From positions 315,226-379,225 of the forward strand of contig LR026961.1 of NCBI GenBank assembly GCA_900498135.1: DNA of 64,000 nt. Direction: 5' to 3'. A model generated the notes under the pieces. The model saw only the letters and a list, made by a program, of their open reading frames with translations. It searched no databases and was not told where the DNA came from. Source of the DNA: an uncultured Desulfatiglans sp. Lineage in GTDB: Bacteria; Desulfobacterota; DSM-4660; Desulfatiglandales; Desulfatiglandaceae. Shown piece after piece: positions 27,799 through 37,468 of this stretch. The translations under genes were made by a program, and so were the position numbers. The first letter of the stretch is position 1, and every line of letters starts with the position of its first letter.

Positions 27799-29355
27799 TC
27801 AAAGCTGCTTGTCCTCCCGGCCCAGCGACGTGCTGATGGCACGCATCAGCCCGTCCAGATGCAGCGGTTTGAAGGCAATCAAATCCGCTCCCAACTCCTT
27901 CATACGTGCCTGTCCCGGCTGACGGCCCTTCGTCTTGAGCACCACCAGCAACGTCCCGAGATTCTTTTTACGAAGCCTGGGCAGAAGGATCGCAGGGTCC
28001 CATTCCTTATTGTCTGCATCCATCACCAGCATGTCGTAGCGCCCTCTGCGGGGCGCCCTCAGCACCTGTTGAAGACGGGAGGCCTCCCTCACCCGGCATC
28101 CCTTGTCATTCAAAACCTCACAGAGAAGGCGTCTGATCATCGCGTCGTCCGAGCACACCAGCACCTCTTGCCCTTTCAGCCTGCTGGAGCATGCACGGGC
28201 CCCCACCGTCCTGGGCGCGGCCACTGCGGGCAACTGCATCACGACCTGGGTTCCCCCGCCGGGCGGGCTGACCAGTTCAATGGCCCCCCCGTGTCGATTG
28301 AACACGCTAGAGGCCAACGGAAGGCCCATACCGAGGCGGCCGCCATCCCTCGTCGTAAAAAAGGGCTCGAAAACCCTCTGCCTCACCGTTTCGCTCATCC
28401 CCGGCCCGTTGTCCAGTACATAGACCCAGGCATGACCAAGATTCTCCTCCATGGAAACATGAACTTCTCCACTTTTACCCACCGCTTCGAGGGCGTTTTC
28501 GATGACCGCGGCGAAGGCCTCTTTCAGATGCGCCCCATTCCCCTGCACATGGACATCCGTCCGCAGATGCGTTTGGATCTTCGGCCCCCCGTTTTCGGAG
28601 CCGGTGCGCCGGCGCCAGTCGATACACGCCTCTTCAAGTGCCTCCTGGACCAGATTCTTCAAGGCCCGAGGATGCTTCTCTCCGCCGACCGCCGCAGCGC
28701 GAGAAAACTTCTCGACCTGTCGCAGGACCTGCACTCCCCGCCTCAGGGGCTCCGGGGCAGAACCCTGTGAGCGGTCGGACTGTGCGCCGCCCCCGGAAGC
28801 TTGGCCTATTTCATCGAGAAGCATCTCCACAAGCGGACCCGCTTCAGACGTCACCACCCTGGCGAGATCCAGGGCCCCTCCAACCCTCTCAGCGCGCAGA
28901 AGCTCGGCTTCACTCAAGGCCCGTTCCCCGCACTCGATGACGCCCAGAAGAAAGGCCCGCCGCCCCGTGTGAAGGATCTTCCGCACGAAGACCTCGCACA
29001 AGACGCGCCGGCCATTCTTGTCGACCAGATCGGCACGATAGCGGTCCGGCGCCACCTTGCCTATCGATCGCTTGTGGTGGATGGCGCTGACTTCCTTCGC
29101 GCAGTCCGGATGCACGAAGTCCATGAAGGACAGGCCCTGAAGCTGGCCAGAGTCCACGCCGAGACCTGCCTCCGCCGCCTTGTTGTTTATAACGATCTTC
29201 CCGTCTTGCACCACTGCAACGGCGACAGGGACAGCCTCCAGAAGACCGTTTGCCGCATCGAGGGACTTTCTGAGCTGCCTGATCTCGCTGTTGGCCTGAA
29301 CGAGTTTTTCCTTCAAACGGGCTATGTCCTTCTGAAGTCGCTCATGATGCTTCAT
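27799..29355 (-). CDS. PAS-HATPase-receiver hybrid protein lacking the phosphoacceptor histidine
   Basis: A 518-residue cytoplasmic signalling protein: an N-terminal coiled coil (1-40), a PAS domain (about 37-135), a short DHp-like helix (about 150-180), a HATPase_c domain (N-box ENALEAV at 286-292, DNGPGM at 315-320, LGMGLPLASS at 341-350) and a C-terminal receiver (about 395-515) with a candidate phospho-Asp446. Where NtrB-type kinases have AHEINNPL, this protein has VTSEAGPL (about 168-175), with no histidine. It may bind ATP but is unlikely to autophosphorylate conventionally. The ATG at 29355 follows GAGGGG. It is coupled to rarA and mutY. Confidence 0.8.
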   Translation of the reverse strand: MKHHERLQKDIARLKEKLVQANSEIRQLRKSLDAANGLLEAVPVAVAVVQDGKIVINNKAAEAGLGVDSGQLQGLSFMDFVHPDCAKEVSAIHHKRSIGKVAPDRYRADLVDKNGRRVLCEVFVRKILHTGRRAFLLGVIECGERALSEAELLRAERVGGALDLARVVTSEAGPLVEMLLDEIGQASGGGAQSDRSQGSAPEPLRRGVQVLRQVEKFSRAAAVGGEKHPRALKNLVQEALEEACIDWRRRTGSENGGPKIQTHLRTDVHVQGNGAHLKEAFAAVIENALEAVGKSGEVHVSMEENLGHAWVYVLDNGPGMSETVRQRVFEPFFTTRDGGRLGMGLPLASSVFNRHGGAIELVSPPGGGTQVVMQLPAVAAPRTVGARACSSRLKGQEVLVCSDDAMIRRLLCEVLNDKGCRVREASRLQQVLRAPRRGRYDMLVMDADNKEWDPAILLPRLRKKNLGTLLVVLKTKGRQPGQARMKELGADLIAFKPLHLDGLMRAISTSLGREDKQL

Positions 29356-30056
29356 TATACGCCCCTCTAAAATCCGGTTGTAAACAAGCATATCAGCCGG
29401 CGGAAGGCCTTGTCCGACCATTTTTGCACAAAGGCCTGCCTCCTCGACCACAGCCAAATCGCGGCCGTACCCAAGGATGCTGCCTGAGCCCGCTCAGGCG
29501 GCCAAGGAAGCGAAATCCGCCCTGAAATCGTTGCGGCCGATCAGGTGCAGCCTGCCACGCATCCAGGGCCCGCCCCGCAGGGATTCAATCGAACAGGCAC
29601 CTGATAGGCGCAAAAACCATCCTTTCCGGAGCCGAAACCCCGGCACCCAGGCAACCGAGCCGAGATGGACAACGAACCGGGACCGGGAATCGGCAGCGCC
29701 GAAAGATACCAAAACAGGGCACGATGCACAGCACCTGCAGATGAAGAAAGGACGGCAGGGCCCGGCGGCAGCCGGCTTCGCCTGCGGAGTCGTCATTATC
29801 AAAGGAAGCGGATCGATTTGAAAAGGGCCTTGCTGAAGGCACATCTATACCGTATCATAAAATGGCCGCGAAGGCCATAAAAGCCGCTCTTGAGGCCGGA
29901 TCGTAAAGTCCTTCTCTCAGGGGACGGAGACCTGCCCATGACCCGCAGACCCCGCTCCCTGGCTGCCGCCGGACGACAAAAGTTGTAGCCCAGGGCGCAG
30001 AAGGACCGGCACGAACAATCGCATCGCGGTCATTGTGGTATCCATTCGGAGGAATC
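29356..30056 (+). other. Long gap upstream of dnaE with a candidate promoter
   Basis: Seven hundred bases separate the divergent signalling gene and dnaE. A promoter-like pair, TTGCTG (29830-29835) and TATCAT (29853-29858) with 17 bp spacing, lies about 200 bp before dnaE. No RNA gene, repeat copy or convincing small gene was recognised; the open frames overlap in both strands without codon-bias support. Confidence 0.4.
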
Positions 30057-33000
30057 GTGACAGCCCCAAACCCCTTCGTCCATCTCCATGTACACACCGA
30101 ATTCAGCCTGCTCGACGGGGCCATCCGGATCGGACAGATGCTCGACAAGGCTTCGACGCTCGGGATGAACGCTGTAGCGGTGACCGATCACGGGAACATG
30201 TTCGGAACCGTCCAGTTCTCGCAGCAGGCAGCCAAAGCCGGCATCAAGCCCATTATCGGATGCGAGGTCTACCTCGCCCCGGGCGACCGGCGCGACCGCT
30301 CTCCGGCCCCGGATGGCAGCCCGAACGCGTACCACCTGATCCTGCTCGTCATGAATCTGGAAGGGTATCGCAACCTGTGCCGCCTGGTGACACTCGGCCA
30401 CCTCGAAGGCTTTTACTACCACCCCCGCGTGGATATGGCGCTCCTGAAGGAGCATAATAAGGGGCTCATCGCCCTGTCGGCGTGCCTCAAAGGCGTCGTT
30501 CCCCACCTCATCCAGCAGGGCAGGATGGAGGCGGCCCGTGAAAAGGCATTGGAATTGGCGGCGATCTTCGATCACGACCGGTTTTTCCTGGAGGTCCAGG
30601 CGAATCGCATGCCCGAACAGATCGCCTTGAACCGCGCCCTCAGAGAGCTCTCCGGCGGCCTGTCCCTGCCTCTGGCGGCGACGAACGATTGCCACTACCT
30701 CAACCGGGCCGATGCCGAGGCCCATGACGTGCTCCTGTGCATCCAGACCGGCAAAACGCTCGAGGATGAAAAGCGCATGCGCTTCCCCTCCGACGAGTTC
30801 TACTTCAAATCCCAGGAGGAAATGGCCGCGGATCTGCCGGACTTCGAGGACGCCCTGGCCCACACTGCCGGGATCGCCGAGCGCTGCAACTTCGAGCTGG
30901 AGCTTGGCCGCTACAAGTACCCTGTCTTTCACCTCCCCGAAGGACAAAGCCTCGAAGAGCGATTGACCGAAGACGCCGAAAAGGGTCTGGAGTCCCGCTT
31001 CGAGGAGTTCGAAGCCGAAGGCCGCGCCCCTTCCGCCGACCTGATCGGAACCTACCGCGAAAGGCTCGACTATGAACTCGGCGTCATCAAGAAGATGGGT
31101 TTTTCCGGCTATTTCCTGATCGTCGCCGATTTCATCGAATATGCCCGCAGGAAGCAGATCCCGGTCGGTCCCGGCCGTGGATCGGCCGCCGGGTCTCTGG
31201 CCGCCTACTGCCTGCGGATCACGAATATCGACCCGATCCGCTACGGCCTGCTCTTCGAGCGCTTTCTCAATCCGCAGCGCATCAGCATGCCTGATATCGA
31301 CATCGATTTCTGCATCAACGGCCGTGAAGAGGTCATTCAGTACGTCACCGAAAAGTACGGCCGGGACAGCGTCGGACAGATCATTACCTTCGGGACCATG
31401 AAGGCCCGCGCGGCAATCCGCGACGTCGGGCGCAGCCTCAACATCCCCCTCAAAGACGTCGACCGCATCGCCAAGCTCGTGCCGGAAGGCCCGCGCGTAA
31501 CGCTCGAACAGGCCCTTGCGGAAGAGCCCGAGCTTCGTAAACTGGAGCAGAGCGACCCTGCTGTCCGCAAGCTCCTGACCATCTCCCGTTCGCTCGAAGG
31601 ACTCTCCCGCCACGCCTCGACGCACGCCTCCGGTGTCGTGATCTCCGACCGGCCCCTCGTCGAGTACCTGCCGCTTTTCAAAGGGGCGCGGGACGAAATC
31701 ATGACCCAGTTTACCATGGACCGGATCGAGCAGCTCGGGCTGATCAAGTTCGATTTTCTGGGTCTGAAGACCTTGACCGTGATCCGGCAGGCCCTGGATC
31801 TGATCCAGCAAACCACCGGCAGAGAGCTGGATCTGGAAAAGATCCCCCTGGACGACCCGGCGAGTTATCAGCTCTGCTGCGAGGGGAAGACGACGGGGGT
31901 CTTCCAGCTGGAAAGCTCCGGTATGAAGGAGCTGCTGCGGCGCCTCAAACCCGGCGTTTTCGAGGACATGGTGGCCCTGGTGGCCCTCTATCGGCCGGGG
32001 CCATTGGGAAGCAACATGGTCGAGGATTTCATCAACGGGAAGCACGGCCACACCAGGATCCGATACCCGCTTCCTCAGCTCGAGCCGATCCTGAAGGAGA
32101 CCTACGGGGTGATCCTGTATCAGGAACAGGTGATGAAGATCGCCCAGGTGCTCGCCGACTACAGCCTCGCCGAGGCGGATGAACTGCGCAAGGCCATCGG
32201 CAAGAAAAAGGTCGAGGTCATGGCGCAGCACCAGAACCGCTTTACCGAAGGCGCAGCCAAGAACGGGGTGGATCCGGCCAAGGCAGAAAACCTCTTCAAT
32301 CTGATCGAGAAGTTCGGCGGCTACGGCTTCAACAAATCCCACTCAGCCGCCTACGCCCTGATCGCCTACCAGACGGCCTACCTGAAGGCGCATTTTCCGG
32401 TGGAGTTCATGGCCGCCCTTCTGACCCAGGACATGGGGAACCAGGACAAGACCATCAAGAACATCGCCGAGTGCCGCGAGATGGGGATCCGGATCCTGCC
32501 CCCCGATATCAATGAGAGCCAGGCGGATTTTTCGGTGATCGACGGTAAAATCCGCTTCGGTCTCGCAGCGGTCAAGAATGTGGGCCTCAAGGCGATCGAG
32601 GTCGTCATCGAAGAAAGGAGGAACAGCGGCCCCTTCGCCGATCTTTTCGACTTCTGCCGCCGCGTGGAAAGCAGCAAAGTCTCGAAGCGGGTAATCGAAT
32701 GCTTGATTCAATGCGGGGCGTTCGACTTTACCGGCCAGTTCCGTTCGAGGCTTTTCGCGGGGCTCGAGGATGTCCTCAAGCGCTGCGGCAAACACAGCGA
32801 TCCGAACCAGCTCAGCATCTTCGCTGCCATCGAGACACAGAACGGCGGTCCGTCGAGCCTCGTGGAGCTTCCCGAGATCGACGAATGGCCCGAAAAAGAG
32901 AGATTGGCCCGCGAAAAGGAAGCCCTCGGATTCTATATCACCGGCCATCCCCTGGACCGCTTTCAACAGGTGGCGGGCAGGGTCGCCGACTGCACCGTGC

Positions 33001-33566
33001 AGGAGCTTTCAACGAAGGAAGATAAATCCCTGGTCAAAATCGCCGGCGTCGTCGGGGAGCTCAAGTTGAAACGCACCAAGAAAGGCGACAGGATGGCTGT
33101 CTTCCAACTCGAAGATCTGACCGGCTCCATGGAGGTCGTGCTCTTCCCGGAGCCCTTCGCCCGCTGCAGCGCCCTCTTGAAAGGGGACGATCCCATCCTG
33201 GTCTGCGGACCGGTGGAGATCGGCGAAAGCTCCACAAAGATCATCGCTCAGGAGATCGAGGCCCTCAGCGCCGCCCGGCAGCGGTGCGTCAAGGCTATGG
33301 CCATCCGTCTGGCCGAAAAGGAGATCAGCCGCCCGTTGATCGAGGACTTGCGCAACATCGTTTTCCGCTACCCCGGGAGCTGCCGCCTGCTCTTCGCGGT
33401 CACCTCGCCAGAGGGCGGCGAGATACGGATCGCCGCCCACGAGCGCTTCCGGGTTCAGCCCTGCCCCGAACTCCTGGGGGAGATTCAAACGCTCGTGGGA
33501 GCCGGCCGTCACGAGTTCTTTTTCGACCAACCGGCGGCCGATCAGCACCCCGCTCCCTCCGCCTGA
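30057..33566 (+). CDS. dnaE: DNA polymerase III alpha subunit
   Basis: A replicative polymerase of 1169 residues, close to the usual 1160. It has an N-terminal PHP domain (FVHLHVHTEFSLLDGA, VTDHGNMFG), the polymerase palm with GPGRGSAAGSLAAYCL and the catalytic PDIDIDF, the fingers (GYGFNKSHSAAYALIAYQTAYLKAHFP), helix-hairpin-helix and OB domains (KIAGVVGELKLKRTKKGDRM). The GTG at 30057 is six bases after GGAGGA and gives the family-standard start; the earlier GTG at 30033 has no site. It is a single gene, not an operon. Confidence 0.97.
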   Translation: MTAPNPFVHLHVHTEFSLLDGAIRIGQMLDKASTLGMNAVAVTDHGNMFGTVQFSQQAAKAGIKPIIGCEVYLAPGDRRDRSPAPDGSPNAYHLILLVMNLEGYRNLCRLVTLGHLEGFYYHPRVDMALLKEHNKGLIALSACLKGVVPHLIQQGRMEAAREKALELAAIFDHDRFFLEVQANRMPEQIALNRALRELSGGLSLPLAATNDCHYLNRADAEAHDVLLCIQTGKTLEDEKRMRFPSDEFYFKSQEEMAADLPDFEDALAHTAGIAERCNFELELGRYKYPVFHLPEGQSLEERLTEDAEKGLESRFEEFEAEGRAPSADLIGTYRERLDYELGVIKKMGFSGYFLIVADFIEYARRKQIPVGPGRGSAAGSLAAYCLRITNIDPIRYGLLFERFLNPQRISMPDIDIDFCINGREEVIQYVTEKYGRDSVGQIITFGTMKARAAIRDVGRSLNIPLKDVDRIAKLVPEGPRVTLEQALAEEPELRKLEQSDPAVRKLLTISRSLEGLSRHASTHASGVVISDRPLVEYLPLFKGARDEIMTQFTMDRIEQLGLIKFDFLGLKTLTVIRQALDLIQQTTGRELDLEKIPLDDPASYQLCCEGKTTGVFQLESSGMKELLRRLKPGVFEDMVALVALYRPGPLGSNMVEDFINGKHGHTRIRYPLPQLEPILKETYGVILYQEQVMKIAQVLADYSLAEADELRKAIGKKKVEVMAQHQNRFTEGAAKNGVDPAKAENLFNLIEKFGGYGFNKSHSAAYALIAYQTAYLKAHFPVEFMAALLTQDMGNQDKTIKNIAECREMGIRILPPDINESQADFSVIDGKIRFGLAAVKNVGLKAIEVVIEERRNSGPFADLFDFCRRVESSKVSKRVIECLIQCGAFDFTGQFRSRLFAGLEDVLKRCGKHSDPNQLSIFAAIETQNGGPSSLVELPEIDEWPEKERLAREKEALGFYITGHPLDRFQQVAGRVADCTVQELSTKEDKSLVKIAGVVGELKLKRTKKGDRMAVFQLEDLTGSMEVVLFPEPFARCSALLKGDDPILVCGPVEIGESSTKIIAQEIEALSAARQRCVKAMAIRLAEKEISRPLIEDLRNIVFRYPGSCRLLFAVTSPEGGEIRIAAHERFRVQPCPELLGEIQTLVGAGRHEFFFDQPAADQHPAPSA

Positions 33567-33609
33567 AAGCGAAACACCGCGGTGTGCGGACGGCAGACGA
33601 CCCCCCCGC

Positions 33610-33873
33610 TCACCGGCCGCCCATTTCCTCTTCCAGATCCCGTACGTACTGACCGATCAACACACCAAGGTAGATGCAGACGTTTCCCTCCATGCACGAA
33701 TCGGCATCCTTCCGGTTCAGGAAGGCATGCCGCTGATGAGGCCCCTTCTGAAAAGTCACCACCCAGGCGTCTTTGCCCTCGTCCATTACGAGATCCATGG
33801 ACAGGCCGTATTTGGCGATCTCGGGATACATCTGCAAAAGCTTTTGTTTGAGATCCTCTTTCGTGTAGCTCAT
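33610..33873 (-). CDS. Conserved small protein of unknown function
   Basis: An 87-residue protein starting MSYTKEDLKQKLLQMYPEIAKYG. It has a strong AAGGAGGG site before the ATG. The middle (DAWVVTFQKGPHQRHAFLNRKDADSCMEG) looks like a compact beta-rich domain and the end (YLGVLIGQYVRDLEEEMGG) is helical. There are two cysteines but no motif that I recognise. The upstream gap (33874-34162) contains only a short TTCCGGATGGAA fragment of the dispersed repeat. Confidence 0.7.
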   Translation of the reverse strand: MSYTKEDLKQKLLQMYPEIAKYGLSMDLVMDEGKDAWVVTFQKGPHQRHAFLNRKDADSCMEGNVCIYLGVLIGQYVRDLEEEMGGR

Positions 33874-34162
33874 GATGACCCTCCTTGGTTTGAGTGGAAT
33901 TTAAGCGTCATGATCACATCGATGTCATTGATGATAGCATAGATCCACTTGTACTGCATCACCGAAGCTCGACGGGAGATTTCCTGGTCCGGATGGAAAA
34001 ACCCGGCCGTATGGGATCCTCCTTTCCGGATGGAACCGAGGCGGGTTCTCCGCCCCCGGGCTTGCAGGCGCGGGCGTCGAGGGGTAATATGCCGAAGGGG
34101 ATCGGCGAAAACCCTCCAAACACCCTAGACCCGCCGGCTGACCCCGGTATCGAGGAAGACCC

Positions 34163-34933
34163 ATGCCCACTGTTATGATGGAAATTCGCGCGCAGACCGC
34201 GGTCCTCACCCTGAACCGTCCGGACAAGCGCAATGCACTGAATGCCCGACTGCGCGCCGAACTTCGGGAGCAACTGGAGCGTATCGAGGCTAGCCGGCAA
34301 ATCCGTGCAGTCGTCGTCACCGGCGCCGGCGAGGCCTTTGCGGCAGGCGCCGACATCGCCGCCATGCAGAGCTACACCCCTGCGGATGCGCAGGCTGCAG
34401 CAGAAGAGGGCTGCGCGCTCTTCGCCTTTATGGAAGAAATGCGCGTTCCCATCATTGCGGCCGTCAACGGCTGGGCCCTCGGCGGGGGATGTGAACTCGC
34501 CCTGGCATGCGATATGCGGATCTGTGCACCGGAGGCCCGTTTCGGTCAACCGGAACTTCGTCTGGGGCTCATCCCGGCCTACGGGGCCCTTTTCCGCCTG
34601 CCTCGCCTGGTGGGCCCTGCCAAGGCCAAAGAAATGGTCTATACCGGCCGGCTCCTGGATGCGCGGGAGTCCCTCGAAGCAGGGCTTGTCAGTGAAATCA
34701 TCCCCCGGGACCATCTCCTGCAGCGAGCATTCGAACTGGCTGACGCCGTTTCCCCCGCTGCCCTGGCCGTCAGCGCGGCCAAGACTATCCTCAACCGCGC
34801 CTTCGATCTCACGCGCGCCGAAACCGATGCCTTCGCCGCCTCCCTGTACGCCGATCTTTACCGATCCGAAGACCTGCATGAAGGTCTGAGCGCCTTCCTC
34901 GAGAAGCGCAAACCCCAGTTCAAGGGACGGTGA
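34163..34933 (+). CDS. Enoyl-CoA hydratase/isomerase (crotonase) family protein
   Basis: A 256-residue crotonase-fold enzyme. The start has LNRPDKRNALN, the oxyanion segment AAGADIAAMQ (about 60-70), WALGGGCELALACD with Glu111, and FGQPELRLGL with Glu131, so both catalytic glutamates of hydratases are present. The usual GAGGTQRL is replaced by YGALFRLPR. Substrate is not predictable: beta-oxidation and ring-cleavage CoA esters are both possible in such anaerobes. It is monocistronic, convergent with and slightly overlapping the next gene. Confidence 0.88.
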   Translation: MPTVMMEIRAQTAVLTLNRPDKRNALNARLRAELREQLERIEASRQIRAVVVTGAGEAFAAGADIAAMQSYTPADAQAAAEEGCALFAFMEEMRVPIIAAVNGWALGGGCELALACDMRICAPEARFGQPELRLGLIPAYGALFRLPRLVGPAKAKEMVYTGRLLDARESLEAGLVSEIIPRDHLLQRAFELADAVSPAALAVSAAKTILNRAFDLTRAETDAFAASLYADLYRSEDLHEGLSAFLEKRKPQFKGR

Positions 34934-35843
34934 CCGGAAGGCCGGCGTGCCCATAGGTCGACAAACCCCCGTCCCGCCCCTCGGTGAAGCGTCTTTCGAG
35001 CTCATGGACTCTCCGTCGGCGATCCGGATCGGCCAGGTAAAGATACGGCTCCGCGTCCATCGAGGGCGCCCGGCCGGCAGCCCACTGCTCGATCCTGAAG
35101 AGGGCCTCGATCGACTTGTCCCAGACGGGATAACCCTGGTCATCCAGGGGCACCACCCCCTCAGGGGGGCGCCTCGAGATGTTGTTGATATCCACCAGGC
35201 GGACCGCGCCTGACCTATCGACGAGCAGATTGCCCACACCCGACAGATCGGGGAACAGGGCGGCCTCGGCGGCAAGCCGCCTAGTCCTTGCGACGAAGAT
35301 CCGCGCCTTTTCTTTTACGGCCTCGACCTGAATGCCTTCTACCGGGACCCCATCCGTCCGCTCGGTCTCACGCGTGATCAGCCGCACAAGGTTCTGCAAC
35401 CGTTGATCGGAGAGTTCGGCCCAGGGGTCGAGCACCGCTCCTTCCACATACTCCTGCAGGCCGCACAGCAGAATCTCCGGAGTGCCTTCGAAGCGGCAAC
35501 TGACCAGGAATTCTTCCGAAAGGGCCAGACACTCCGGACCCAGGAACCGGATCACCTGCTTCACGCCCGCAATCTCTTCTTCGGCCTCCCGGAGCCCGGG
35601 AAACCGAGTCCTGAATATCCGCAGGATCTTCAGGGGCTTCGCCTTGGGAAAAACCCTCACGCCGTCCTGCACAAGCCCCTCCCTCTCGCGCCGGACATCC
35701 ACCGGATCGAGCACCGCCAGAATATGGGAGCGCAGCCCGGCCCTGGGGTACCGTCTGAAAACGTAGACCGGCGGGTTTCGGATGAAGCCGAGCGACAGGA
35801 CGTCTTCCGGATCCAAAAACGGCTTGGTGCGAATGTCCTCCAT
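34920..35843 (-). CDS. Uncharacterised protein with a kinase-like catalytic-loop pattern
   Basis: A 307-residue soluble protein of unknown function. Residues about 200-225 read DLSGVGNLLVDRSGAVRLVDINNIS. This resembles the HxDxxxxN catalytic loop followed by a DFG-like acidic motif of aminoglycoside-phosphotransferase and lipopolysaccharide-kinase folds (D-x5-N...VDIN). Upstream there is a KAKPLKILRIFRTRF segment that could supply the ATP lysine, and LLCGLQEYVEG could be the hinge. I infer a small atypical kinase; no substrate is suggested. It overlaps the crotonase gene by 14 bp in convergent orientation. Confidence 0.6.
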   Translation of the reverse strand: MEDIRTKPFLDPEDVLSLGFIRNPPVYVFRRYPRAGLRSHILAVLDPVDVRREREGLVQDGVRVFPKAKPLKILRIFRTRFPGLREAEEEIAGVKQVIRFLGPECLALSEEFLVSCRFEGTPEILLCGLQEYVEGAVLDPWAELSDQRLQNLVRLITRETERTDGVPVEGIQVEAVKEKARIFVARTRRLAAEAALFPDLSGVGNLLVDRSGAVRLVDINNISRRPPEGVVPLDDQGYPVWDKSIEALFRIEQWAAGRAPSMDAEPYLYLADPDRRRRVHELERRFTEGRDGGLSTYGHAGLPVTVP

Positions 35844-36016
35844 GACGCTGCCCTCAAACGGGCGCTCGTTCGCGCCCCGGCGAAAAAGCCCGCGCTATTC
35901 CCTTCCAAAACGCCGGCTTTTGTGGCAGGGTGGCTTCCAAAAGCGGCGCGGCGCAGTCCGGCCCCTTTTTCCGGCCGCCGCTTGTCTACGTGAACCGAGG
36001 AGATCGAACCCGGTCG

Positions 36017-37249
36017 ATGCCTGCAACCCTTCGCACGCTTTTCAGCGGACGCATGCTCGTGGCCCTGATCATGGGCTTTTCGAGCGGCCTGCCCCTGCTA
36101 CTCACCATCACCGTCCTCCAGGCATGGATGAAAGAGGAAGGGGTCGATCTCTCGGTCATCGGCCTCATGGCCCTGGTCGGCATCCCGTATACGGTCAAAT
36201 TCCTGTGGGCGCCGATCCTCGATCGCTTCACGCCTCCGTTCCTGGGCCGCCGGCGCGGCTGGCTCATGATCGCGCAGATCGCCCTGGCCGCCGCCATTGC
36301 GGGGCTCGGCTTTACCGATCCGGTTGAAATGCCCTGGATGGTCGCCTTCGCCGCATTCCTGGTGACCTTTTTCAGCGCCTCCCAGGATATCGTGATCGAT
36401 GCCTACCGGCGCGAGGATCTCTCGGACGAGGAGCTCGGGCTCGGGTCTTCTCTCTACATCAACGGATATCGGGTCGGCATGCTCCTCGCCTCCGGCGGCG
36501 GCCTGATCCTCGCGGATCACCTCTCTTTTACGGCCGTCTACCTGATCATGGCCGCATGCATGCTTCCAGGGATCCTGACGACCCTCTGCGCCCGCGAACC
36601 GCGGGTCCTGGAGGGGACCCCGCGCACGCTGCGTGACGCGGTTGTGGAACCGCTGACGGATTACTTCAGACGCCCGCAGGCCTTGTGGATACTGGCTTTC
36701 ATCCTTCTTTACAAAATCGGCGACACGATGGCCAGCGCCATGACAACCCCCTTCTACCTGGACCTGGGCTTCACCAAGACCGAGATCGGCACCGTCGTAA
36801 AGCTTTTCGGCTTCTGGGCAACGATCGGGGGGGCGCTCCTGGGAGGCATCGTCATGCTCCGCCTCGGGATAAACCGCGCCCTTTGGGTCTTCGGGGTCCT
36901 CCAAGCCGTTTCGACCGCCGGGTTCGCGGCCCTCGCGCGCATCGGGCCCAGCATCCCTGCCCTTTCAGGCGTCATCGCCTTCGAGAATCTCTCAGGCGGA
37001 ATGGGAACCGCCGCCTATGCCGCCTTCATGGCCAGCATCACCAACCGCCGGTTTACAGCCACCCAATACGCCCTCCTGAGCAGCCTCATGGGCATTCCCC
37101 GCGTCATGGCATCGGCCCCCACGGGATTTATGGCCGAGGCTTTCGGCTGGGAGAGCTTCTTCATCGTCTGCACGCTCCTCGCCATCCCCGGGATGCTGCT
37201 GCTGGTGAAATTCGCCCCGTGGGGAAAGGCGCCCTCCCATCCCGGCTGA
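36017..37249 (+). CDS. ampG: AmpG-family muropeptide MFS transporter
   Basis: A roughly 410-residue major facilitator with many membrane segments. Its AmpG features are FSSGLPLLLTITVLQAWMKEEGVDLSVIGL, PYTVKFLWAPILDRFTPPFLGRRRGW, ASQDIVIDAYRRE, and the C-half KIGDTMASAMTTPFYLDLGFTKTEIG. AmpG imports anhydromuropeptides for peptidoglycan recycling. The ATG at 36017 is listed because the family begins just before the first membrane segment; a GTG at 35990 is an alternative. It diverges from the kinase-like gene and is monocistronic. Confidence 0.9.
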   Translation: MPATLRTLFSGRMLVALIMGFSSGLPLLLTITVLQAWMKEEGVDLSVIGLMALVGIPYTVKFLWAPILDRFTPPFLGRRRGWLMIAQIALAAAIAGLGFTDPVEMPWMVAFAAFLVTFFSASQDIVIDAYRREDLSDEELGLGSSLYINGYRVGMLLASGGGLILADHLSFTAVYLIMAACMLPGILTTLCAREPRVLEGTPRTLRDAVVEPLTDYFRRPQALWILAFILLYKIGDTMASAMTTPFYLDLGFTKTEIGTVVKLFGFWATIGGALLGGIVMLRLGINRALWVFGVLQAVSTAGFAALARIGPSIPALSGVIAFENLSGGMGTAAYAAFMASITNRRFTATQYALLSSLMGIPRVMASAPTGFMAEAFGWESFFIVCTLLAIPGMLLLVKFAPWGKAPSHPG

Positions 37250-37386
37250 TCCGCCAAACCGGCATATTTTACGTCGGCGCAGCCTGCGGACTCCGGGCGT
37301 CCGCCGGCTGCCTGGCGAAGCCAGGCGGCACCATCCGCCGCAGAGCCCCGCATCCGTGCAGCCGCTCCCGATCCTTCAAACCGGCG

Positions 37387-37415
37387 TTGATTTCAATACG
37401 ATCATCTGCTATGGT
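37387..37415 (+). promoter_or_regulatory. Putative promoter of the small secreted coiled-coil gene
   Basis: TTGATT (37387-37392) and TATGGT (37410-37415) are spaced by 17 bp, about 55 bp before the ATG at 37469. A GCCTGGCGAAGCCAGGC hairpin just upstream (about 37308-37326) may terminate ampG. Confidence 0.5.
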
Positions 37416-37468
37416 GGCTGTATTGCGCAGCCAGGAATCTATCCTGGCTCGGAGGCCTGAATAGAAAG

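Noticed and set aside
29356-30056. RNase P RNA, SRP RNA or tRNA in the dnaE upstream gap
   Set aside because: None of the conserved core sequences of these RNAs could be found by eye in either strand.
30030-32342. Very long open frame (770 codons) antisense to dnaE
   Set aside because: A shadow of the high-GC dnaE coding frame; the translation has no family resemblance and dnaE itself is certain.
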